From Bacillus sp. AFS055030 (GTDB lineage Bacteria; Bacillota; Bacilli; Bacillales; Bacillaceae_G), in the NCBI RefSeq assembly GCF_002574545.1, contig NZ_NUGT01000080.1, forward strand, positions 111,259-175,258: a stretch of DNA of 64,000 nt. The letters run 5' to 3'. A model generated the notes under the pieces. The model was not told the DNA's origin and searched no databases. It was given only the letters and a program-made list of their open reading frames with translations. Below, one piece after another: positions 57,954 through 64,000 of this stretch (within the stretch, counting starts at the first letter, position 1; every line of letters starts with the position of its first letter). Made by a program: the position numbers and the translations under genes.

Positions 57954-58038
57954 AAGAATCCGCTCCCACTTAAAACGGGCTAATTGACAAATAGATGTCA
58001 CTAAGCCCGTTTTATAAAAAAGTAAGTCGCGGATTCTT
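57954..58038. repeat. Nested palindromic element between rseP and proS
   Basis: Outer arms AAGAATCCGC/GCGGATTCTT (57954-57963 with 58029-58038), inner arms AAAACGGGCT/AGCCCGTTTT (57972-57981 with 58004-58013) and a TGACA/TGTCA core. All arms are perfect. On the minus strand no T run follows the outer stem, so it looks like a dispersed palindrome or a structured leader. Confidence 0.6.
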
Positions 58039-58083
58039 AAAATAAAATTCATGAAATTACACGATTAGATTAAACAGAGCTTC

Positions 58084-59340
58084 TTATAAGAAAAATCTTT
58101 TAATATCGTTCCAAGTTACGATGATCATTAATAACATTAAAAGCGCAAAACCTATAAAATGAACGACACCTTCTTTTTGGCGATCGATTGGTCGACCTCT
58201 TAATGCTTCTATTGCAAAAAATGTTAATCTTCCTCCATCAAGAGCTGGCAATGGTAATAAATTCATAATACCAAGGTTGATACTTAAAAATGCTGCCCAT
58301 TTCATTAAGTAGAAAATACCCGACTGTGCAGCTTGATCTGTTACCTGATAAATTCCAACTGGGCCAGAAAGATTATTGATTGAGAATTGGCCAGATACTA
58401 AATGACCAACTGCTAATACAATTTCTTTTGTCCACCCAATTGTTTCAGTTATTCCATACTTAACCGAAGAAAAAACATTTTTTTCAACAGGTGCATACAC
58501 ACCGATTAGACCATTAACTTTATGATCGATTTCTTCTGATTTTGGCGTAATTGGAATCGAAAGAACTTTATTATCTCTTTTCACTTTAAATATTAACTCT
58601 TTACTAGGGCTTTCTCTAACAATTTTAACTACTTCTGCCCATTTTGAAACATCTTTATTATCAATTGATAAAACAATGTCCCCTTCTTTAAGACCAGCAG
58701 TTTGTGCTGGACCTTTTGGAAGTAATTCACCAATTTTAGCATCATTTACTGGCGTTCCTTGAAGTAATCCTAATAAAATAAAAATCACTAAGGCAAGAAC
58801 AAAATTCATCATTGGACCTGCAAAGATGGCAATCGCTCTTTTTCCAACAGATTTACTATTAAATTGTCGGTTATATGGAGCAATCTGATGACCTTGTCCT
58901 TCACTATAAATGAACGCTTTTTCATTTACGTTGAATTTTGATATGTCTTCAGTTCCTTCTTCAGTACCAATGATTTCTAGCTTATGCTCTAAATTGATTG
59001 AATCAACTTCAACAAAACGAAGATCTTGGAAACGATCAAACTGATCAACTACAATTTTCGTAACTTCCCCGTGTGGGTTAAATTGTAAACCAATATGAGA
59101 TCCAGGCTTTACTTGTACCATTTCTGGATCTTCTCCAGCATAACGAACATAACCACCAAGTGGCAATAATCTTATTGTATATGTTGTTTCATTTCGATAA
59201 AAAGAGAAAACCTTTGGACCAAATCCGATCGCAAATTCTCTACATAATATACCAGCACGTTTTGCAAAATATAGATGTCCAAGTTCATGAAAAAATACAA
59301 GTGCGCCAAAAATGACAACAAACGCTATAACTGTATTCAT
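58084..59340 (-). CDS. rseP: Intramembrane site-2 metalloprotease RseP (RasP)
   Basis: A 418-residue zinc protease in the membrane: HELGH (H18, E19, H22) in the first helix, one PDZ domain (PAQTAGLKEGDIVLSIDN) and the third-helix metal motif NLLPLPALDGG. In B. subtilis RasP cleaves anti-sigma factors such as RsiW, FtsL and signal peptides. Its N-terminal part carries a longer loop than most (about residues 65-140). GGGTGG precedes the ATG, and dxr ends 14 bases upstream. Confidence 0.97.
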   Translation of the reverse strand: MNTVIAFVVIFGALVFFHELGHLYFAKRAGILCREFAIGFGPKVFSFYRNETTYTIRLLPLGGYVRYAGEDPEMVQVKPGSHIGLQFNPHGEVTKIVVDQFDRFQDLRFVEVDSINLEHKLEIIGTEEGTEDISKFNVNEKAFIYSEGQGHQIAPYNRQFNSKSVGKRAIAIFAGPMMNFVLALVIFILLGLLQGTPVNDAKIGELLPKGPAQTAGLKEGDIVLSIDNKDVSKWAEVVKIVRESPSKELIFKVKRDNKVLSIPITPKSEEIDHKVNGLIGVYAPVEKNVFSSVKYGITETIGWTKEIVLAVGHLVSGQFSINNLSGPVGIYQVTDQAAQSGIFYLMKWAAFLSINLGIMNLLPLPALDGGRLTFFAIEALRGRPIDRQKEGVVHFIGFALLMLLMIIVTWNDIKRFFL

Positions 59341-59353
59341 GTAATTACCACCC

Positions 59354-60511
59354 TTACTTTATTAGTGATGAAACGAATTGTCTTGTTTGTTCATCAATGT
59401 TACGAATTTCTTCTAATGAAGGCTTACTTATTACATTGTGTTTTTCAAGAGCATTTTCTATTAAATTCTCAATTTGTAAGAATGATATTTTATTCTGTAA
59501 AAAAGCAGCTACCGCTTCCTCATTAGCTGCATTTAATACAGTTGGTAAACTACCGCCAACTTTTCCTGCATGATAAGCATACTCCAAACATTTAAACCTA
59601 TTAAAGTCCATCTCCTCAAAATGAAGTGTCCCAAATTTAATTAAATCTAATGGTTTATGATTATTAACTGGTTTTCTTGAAGGATAGTTCAATGCATAGG
59701 CAATCGGCACTCTCATATCAGGTGTTCCTAATTGTGCCATTACACTTCCATCATTGAATTCAATCATAGAGTGAATAACACTTTCTCTATGAAGTACAAC
59801 ATCAATTTTTTCATATGGCATATTAAATAGCCAATGAGCTTCAATCACTTCTAACCCTTTATTCATCATTGTAGCTGAATCAATTGTAATCTTTGCACCC
59901 ATCGACCAATTTGGATGATTTAACGCATCCTCAATTGTAACATCTTTTAATTGATCTCTTGTTCGATCTCTAAAACTACCGCCCGAAGCTGTAATGATTA
60001 ATTTATGTATTTCACTTGGGTTTTCACCATTTAAACATTGATAGATTGCTGAATGCTCACTATCTACAGGTAAAATTGAGACGCCATATTTTTTAGCTTC
60101 AGCCATTACAATATGACCTGCGGTTACTAATGTCTCTTTATTCGCTAGTGCGATTGTTTTTCCATTTTGGATTGCTTTCATCGTTGGAACTAAACCTACA
60201 CTTCCAACTACAGCGTTTACAAGTATTGTACTATCTTCTTGGACTGCAACTTCAATTAGTCCTTCTTCACCATATAAAACTTTCGTTTCCGAATGGATAC
60301 CTAAGCTCATCAGTTTTTCAGCTTCTTCTTTACCTGCAACTGAAACTAGTTTTGGTTTAAATTCTAAAATGATCTTATATAATTCATCAATATTTTTTCC
60401 TGCTGAACATGCGACTAATTCAAAATCATTTGATTGATTTCTAATAATATCGAGTGTTTGTATACCGATTGATCCAGTTGCTCCGAGTAAGCTGATTTTC
60501 TTCATTTTCAT
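59354..60511 (-). CDS. dxr: 1-deoxy-D-xylulose-5-phosphate reductoisomerase
   Basis: A 385-residue Dxr: NADPH site [14 protein letters not shown], metal/substrate motif [13 protein letters not shown] and flexible loop GGSFRDR. It makes methylerythritol phosphate for isoprenoids, which the nearby uppS product elongates to undecaprenyl diphosphate. I chose the ATG at 60511 with AAGGAG 4-5 bases upstream; the frame is open to 60529 without homology. Confidence 0.97.
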   Translation of the reverse strand: MKMKKISLLGATGSIGIQTLDIIRNQSNDFELVACSAGKNIDELYKIILEFKPKLVSVAGKEEAEKLMSLGIHSETKVLYGEEGLIEVAVQEDSTILVNAVVGSVGLVPTMKAIQNGKTIALANKETLVTAGHIVMAEAKKYGVSILPVDSEHSAIYQCLNGENPSEIHKLIITASGGSFRDRTRDQLKDVTIEDALNHPNWSMGAKITIDSATMMNKGLEVIEAHWLFNMPYEKIDVVLHRESVIHSMIEFNDGSVMAQLGTPDMRVPIAYALNYPSRKPVNNHKPLDLIKFGTLHFEEMDFNRFKCLEYAYHAGKVGGSLPTVLNAANEEAVAAFLQNKISFLQIENLIENALEKHNVISKPSLEEIRNIDEQTRQFVSSLIK

Positions 60512-60538
60512 ATGTCTCCTTAAATACAAAAACTAATA

Positions 60539-61327
60539 CTATAATGTAAATAGTAAATAGACTATTGGCAATGTGAAAATGATACTATCAAATCTGTCTA
60601 ATATTCCACCATGACCAGGTAATAAATTTCCTGAGTCTTTTACACCGTAGTATCTTTTATATGCAGATTGTACGAGATCACCTAATTGACCAAAAATTGA
60701 AACAAGAATAGCTACTAGTACTAAATATAGTATTGAATGATTTAACGTTAACATAATCGATAAAATTACTGCAACTACTACAGCGCAAATAATTCCGCCT
60801 ATCGAACCTTCAATCGTTTTATTAGGACTTATATCAGGCCAAAGTTTAGTTTTACCTGTGGCTTTCCCAATAAAATACGCACCTGAATCAGTTGCCCAAA
60901 TTACGAATAATGGGAAGAAGAAGTAGGAAATTCCCATATTTCTCATCTCGTACATATAATGAAATCCGAATCCTACATATAAACTACTAAGAACTACAAA
61001 AGAAGCATCTTCAAAAGTAAATGTATTCTTTGTAATTACCGTATATGATAAAAGTAATAGGATAAGTACAATAGAAATTTCCGTTTTACCGATTTCGATC
61101 GGAAATATCCTATTTGATAAATCATTTGGTGTAATTGCTACCCATGTTAAGATTAATCCAAGTACAGTTTGTGCACTAAATAAATTAAACTTTTTCATTC
61201 TAATCAATTCAAAATATCCGATTGTGCCAAGTGCAAATACTAGTAATCCAAATGGCCATTCACCATATATTACTAATCCTAGAAATAATGCTCCAGCTAT
61301 AACTCCTGTTATAATACGCTGTTTCAT
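60539..61327 (-). CDS. cdsA: Phosphatidate cytidylyltransferase
   Basis: A 262-residue membrane enzyme with about eight helices that makes CDP-diacylglycerol, the precursor used by PgsA. The C-terminal family signature is clear: [13 protein letters not shown] followed by [24 protein letters not shown] precedes the ATG. It lies 17 bases after uppS and 27 before dxr in one operon. Confidence 0.98.
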   Translation of the reverse strand: MKQRIITGVIAGALFLGLVIYGEWPFGLLVFALGTIGYFELIRMKKFNLFSAQTVLGLILTWVAITPNDLSNRIFPIEIGKTEISIVLILLLLSYTVITKNTFTFEDASFVVLSSLYVGFGFHYMYEMRNMGISYFFFPLFVIWATDSGAYFIGKATGKTKLWPDISPNKTIEGSIGGIICAVVVAVILSIMLTLNHSILYLVLVAILVSIFGQLGDLVQSAYKRYYGVKDSGNLLPGHGGILDRFDSIIFTLPIVYLLFTL

Positions 61328-61344
61328 GTTCGTTCACCGCTTTC

Positions 61345-62124
61345 TTAAATACCACCATATCTTCTTGCTCGATTTTGATATTCTTTTACCGCATCAATTA
61401 AACACGCTTCGGTAAAATCGGGCCATAATACATCAGTAAAATATAGTTCAGAATATGCAATTTGCCAAAGCATAAAATTACTAATCCTTAATTCACCGCT
61501 TGTTCTTATTAACAAATCTGGATCTTTAAAATCACTAGTCATTAAATATTGATTAAACAATTCTTCATTAATTTCTTCTTTATTTATTTTATTATCCAAT
61601 ACATCTGAAGAAATCTTTTTAACTGCAGAAACAATTTCGTCACGAGAACCATAATTTAGGGCAAAATTTAATACCATCCCCGTATTATTTTTTGTTTCTT
61701 CTACTGCTTTTAACACTGCTTCTGTTGTATAGCTTGGTAATTGCTCTTCATTTCCAGTTAACCGTACTTGTACATTTTCTTCAATTAATTCAGGTAAAAA
61801 TGTCCCTAGAAATTCTTGTGGTAACTTCATTAAGAATTCTACTTCAGTTTTAGGTCTTTTCCAATTCTCAGTTGAAAAAGCATATAAAGTTAAGGTCTTT
61901 ACACCTAATTTGCTGGCAGTCCTTGCGATTTTCCGAACTACTTTCATTCCCTCATAGTGTCCCTTAACTCTTGGTAAATTCCTCTTTTGTGCCCATCTAC
62001 CATTACCATCCATTATGATTGCAACATGCTCAGGAATTACTCCATCGACCCCATTTAATTGCGAACTTGGAGGTACATTTTTCTTCTCTTTATTTCTTTT
62101 AAAAAAAGAAATTAATTTAAACAT
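61345..62124 (-). CDS. uppS: Isoprenyl transferase (undecaprenyl diphosphate synthase)
   Basis: A 259-residue cis-prenyltransferase: IMDGNGRWAQKRNLPRVKGH with the catalytic aspartate, and LLIRTSGELRISNFMLWQ. It makes the C55 carrier lipid for peptidoglycan and teichoic acid. GGAGGATTAAAG precedes the ATG. A terminator-like hairpin and a large palindrome lie between it and frr. Confidence 0.98.
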   Translation of the reverse strand: MFKLISFFKRNKEKKNVPPSSQLNGVDGVIPEHVAIIMDGNGRWAQKRNLPRVKGHYEGMKVVRKIARTASKLGVKTLTLYAFSTENWKRPKTEVEFLMKLPQEFLGTFLPELIEENVQVRLTGNEEQLPSYTTEAVLKAVEETKNNTGMVLNFALNYGSRDEIVSAVKKISSDVLDNKINKEEINEELFNQYLMTSDFKDPDLLIRTSGELRISNFMLWQIAYSELYFTDVLWPDFTEACLIDAVKEYQNRARRYGGI

Positions 62125-62160
62125 CTTTAATCCTCCGTTTAAGTATATCTAATTAAAGCA

Positions 62161-62202
62161 TTGAGTAAAAAAACCCCCTTAAACAGAGGGTCTTTTTACT
62201 CA
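62161..62202 (-). terminator. Terminator between frr and uppS
   Basis: GACCCTC/GGGGGTT stem on the minus strand followed by TTTTTTT, enclosed in a second pairing GAGTAAAAA/TTTTTACTC. It lies about 40 bases ahead of uppS. Confidence 0.75.
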
Positions 62203-62203
62203 A

Positions 62204-62286
62204 AGCGCTTAGTTTATTTAATTATAATTCAATAATGAAATTATGTAATAGCATAATATGAAAAATTCATTATTTTTCTAAGCGCT
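62204..62286. repeat. Nested palindromic element between frr and uppS
   Basis: Three concentric perfect pairs: AGCGCTTAG/CTAAGCGCT (62204-62212 with 62278-62286), AATAATGAA/TTCATTATT (62231-62239 with 62266-62274) and ATTATG/CATAAT (62240-62245 with 62252-62257). No coding function. It could be a miniature palindromic repeat or a processing site. Confidence 0.6.
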
Positions 62287-62312
62287 AGTAAGATATACCT
62301 TGCAATGCAGTA

Positions 62313-62870
62313 TTAAACTTCCATTATCTCTTTTTCTTTTTCTTTTGTGATTCCATCGATTTTTTCGATATGAGAATCTGTTTGTTTTTGGATGTCTTCT
62401 ACAAGACCACGTAATTCATCTTCAGTAATTTCACCATTTTTTTCTGCTTTTTTCAGATCATCGTTTGCATCACGACGAATATTACGTACTGCAACTTTAG
62501 CATCTTCAGCAGATTTTTTAACTACTTTAACTAAATCACGACGACGCTCTTCAGTTAATGGAGGGAAACTAATTCTGATTACAGATCCATCATTTGAAGG
62601 ATTTAACCCTAAATCTGCTTTTTGAATCGCTTTATCCATATCGTTAATCACTGTTTTATCGTAAGGAGTAATTAATAATAATCTTGCTTCTGGCACTGAA
62701 ATATTTGCCATTTGGTTAATTGGAGTTGGAGCTCCATAATATTCAACCAAAACTTTATCTAAAATAGCTGGATTTGCACGACCAGCACGTACTGTTGCTA
62801 ATTCTCTAGAGAAAGCAGCAACTGCTTTTGTCATTTTTTCTTTTGCTAAAGAAATGATTTGATTAGACAT
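62313..62870 (-). CDS. frr: Ribosome recycling factor
   Basis: A 185-residue [50 protein letters not shown]. It splits post-termination ribosomes with EF-G. AAAGGGGAAATAAAC precedes the ATG. It follows pyrH by 2 bases, so both are co-transcribed. Confidence 0.99.
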   Translation of the reverse strand: MSNQIISLAKEKMTKAVAAFSRELATVRAGRANPAILDKVLVEYYGAPTPINQMANISVPEARLLLITPYDKTVINDMDKAIQKADLGLNPSNDGSVIRISFPPLTEERRRDLVKVVKKSAEDAKVAVRNIRRDANDDLKKAEKNGEITEDELRGLVEDIQKQTDSHIEKIDGITKEKEKEIMEV

Positions 62871-62872
62871 GT

Positions 62873-63595
62873 TTATTTCCCCTTTACTATCGTTCCAATA
62901 TTTTCGCCAAGTACGGCACGTTTAATATTTCCTTCTTCCATTATTGAGAATACAATTAATGGAATATCATTATCCATACATAATGAAGATGCAGTTGAAT
63001 CCATTACACCTAAACCTTCTTTTAATACGTCTAAATATGTAAGAGTTTCGTATTTTACAGCAGTTTTATCGATTGATGGGTCAGCTGAATATACTCCGTC
63101 TACATTATTTTTCGCCATTAAAATAACATCTGCTTCAATTTCAGCAGCACGTAATGCAGCAGTAGTATCTGTTGAGAAATAAGGATTTCCTGTACCAGCA
63201 GCAAAAATTACAACACGTTTTTTCTCTAAATGACGAATTGCTTTACGACGGATATATGGTTCTGCAACTTGACGCATTTCAATAGAAGATTGTACTCGAG
63301 ATTGTACACCAAGTGTTTCAAGACTATCTTGAAGTGCTAAAGAGTTCATTACAGTACCTAACATGCCCATATAGTCAGCTGTAGCTCGGTCCATACCCAT
63401 TTCGCTACCAGTCTTACCACGCCAAATGTTACCAGCACCTACTACTACTGCAACTTCAACATCTAGTTCAGCAATTTCTTTAACTTGTTGAGCGATTGAT
63501 TTAATAACCGATGGATTAATTCCAAATCCTTGCCCACCTGCTAATGCCTCACCACTAAGTTTTAATACTACGCGATTATACTTTGCTTTATTCAT
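62873..63595 (-). CDS. pyrH: UMP kinase
   Basis: A 240-residue bacterial UMP kinase of the amino-acid kinase fold: [42 protein letters not shown]. It makes UDP for pyrimidine nucleotides and is feedback-controlled by UTP. I chose the ATG at 63595 with GGAGG 6 bases upstream; the frame open to 63607 lacks homology. It lies between tsf and frr, the standard order. Confidence 0.98.
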   Translation of the reverse strand: MNKAKYNRVVLKLSGEALAGGQGFGINPSVIKSIAQQVKEIAELDVEVAVVVGAGNIWRGKTGSEMGMDRATADYMGMLGTVMNSLALQDSLETLGVQSRVQSSIEMRQVAEPYIRRKAIRHLEKKRVVIFAAGTGNPYFSTDTTAALRAAEIEADVILMAKNNVDGVYSADPSIDKTAVKYETLTYLDVLKEGLGVMDSTASSLCMDNDIPLIVFSIMEEGNIKRAVLGENIGTIVKGK

Positions 63596-63635
63596 AATAG
63601 CCTCCATTTACATACATCTATGTATTTACGTTTCT

Positions 63636-63672
63636 TTAAAAAATAGGGAACACATAGTGTCCCCTATTTTCA
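63636..63672 (-). terminator. tsf terminator
   Basis: AAAATAGGGGACAC/GTGTTCCCTATTTT stem with one G-T pair, followed by T on the minus strand. Confidence 0.85.
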
Positions 63673-63687
63673 TTCAAAGTAACTAAA

Positions 63688-64000
63688 TTAGTTACCTTTT
63701 ACTTGATTCATTACTTCTTCAGCAAAGTTATCTTCACGTTTTTCTAAGCCTTCTCCAACTTCATAACGAACGAAAGATTTAACAGTTCCGTTAGCAGCTT
63801 TTACGAATTGACCTACTTTAACGTCTGGGTTTTTAACGAAAGATTGATCTAATAAGCAAATTTCTTCGAAGTATTTACCAATACGTCCTTCTACCATTTT
63901 AGCAACGATGTTTTCAGGTTTACCTTCGTTTAATGCTTGTTGAGTTAAAATTGCACGCTCATGCTCAACTTCTTCTTGAGAAACAGCATCACGAGAGATA
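63688..64000 (-). CDS. tsf: Elongation factor Ts (N-terminus outside window)
   Basis: The C-terminal 103 codons of EF-Ts, the guanine-nucleotide exchange factor of EF-Tu. The frame is open to the window edge ([61 protein letters not shown]). An internal ATG at 63897 is not the start. rpsB should lie upstream beyond the window. Confidence 0.97.
   Translation of the reverse strand, partial: ISRDAVSQEEVEHERAILTQQALNEGKPENIVAKMVEGRIGKYFEEICLLDQSFVKNPDVKVGQFVKAANGTVKSFVRYEVGEGLEKREDNFAEEVMNQVKGN

Noticed and set aside
57865-58083. T-box riboswitch ahead of proS
   Set aside because: No AGGGTGGNACCGCG-like antiterminator motif or specifier stem is seen; the region is a nested palindrome.

Overview
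This is an AT-rich stretch of an endospore-forming Bacillaceae chromosome. The gene order closely follows the Bacillus cereus / B. subtilis block that runs tsf-pyrH-frr-uppS-cdsA-dxr-rseP-proS-polC-rimP-nusA-rnpM-ylxQ-infB-rbfA-truB-ribF-rpsO-pnp-ylxY-mlpA-dpaA-dpaB-asd-dapG-dapA-rnjB-tepA-ylzJ-spoIIIE-ymfC-nupNOPQ-ymfF-ymfH-ymfI-ymfK-rodZ-pgsA-cinA-recA-rny-ymdB-spoVS-dipeptidase-korA. Nearly every gene lies on the minus strand, so transcription runs from high to low coordinates. spoVS, spoIIIE, a split dipicolinate synthase operon and a CotA-like laccase show a spore former. The korA and dipeptidase genes next to spoVS, and a nucleoside ABC transporter next to ymfC, resemble the B. cereus-type arrangement more than B. 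subtilis. The genus cannot be fixed from sequence reading alone.

Two genes are split by elements that should be removed without damage. (1) polC, the replicative DNA polymerase, is cut by a 2,674-bp group II intron (50473-53146) that encodes a reverse transcriptase/HNH protein. The insertion lies directly behind the two catalytic aspartates of the polymerase active site. Splicing would restore a 1,436-residue PolC. The 5' GTGCG end, domain V, a domain VI with a bulged branch-point A, and the restored reading frame can all be read from the sequence. (2) dpaB (spoVFB), the second subunit of dipicolinate synthase, is cut by a 2,820-bp element (31942-34761). It carries a SprA-like large serine recombinase and two or three small genes. 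A 10-bp core (TAATTTAATG) is duplicated at the two ends and is flanked on the element side by near-perfect 19-bp inverted arms. Excision would rebuild a 199-residue DpaB and a palindromic attP. This is the hallmark of a sporulation-time DNA rearrangement of the skin/SPbeta/vfbin type, in a very compact form. A consensus SigK promoter upstream of dpaA fits mother-cell expression of the rebuilt operon.

Layout: 1-5.7 kb central metabolism and RNA turnover (korA, dipeptidase, spoVS, ymdB, rny); 6.1-14.7 kb recA with LexA boxes, cinA, pgsA, rodZ and the ymf cluster; 15-20.8 kb nucleoside transporter and its GntR-type neighbour; 21-26.4 kb spoIIIE, ylzJ, tepA, rnjB; 26.7-28.3 kb an inserted plus-strand laccase; 28.4-36.2 kb lysine/dipicolinate genes with the excisable element; 36.3-41.6 kb mlpA, ylxY, pnp, rpsO; 41.8-48.8 kb the rimP-nusA-infB-ribF translation operon; 49-56 kb polC with its intron; 56.2-64 kb lipid, isoprenoid and translation genes up to a partial tsf.

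Several structured repeats sit between housekeeping genes. Two related ~124-bp palindromic elements abut the stop codons of pnp and infB, and the infB copy occupies the place where ylxP lies in B. subtilis. Two further nested hairpins lie between rseP and proS and between frr and uppS. No tRNA, rRNA or CRISPR array was seen.
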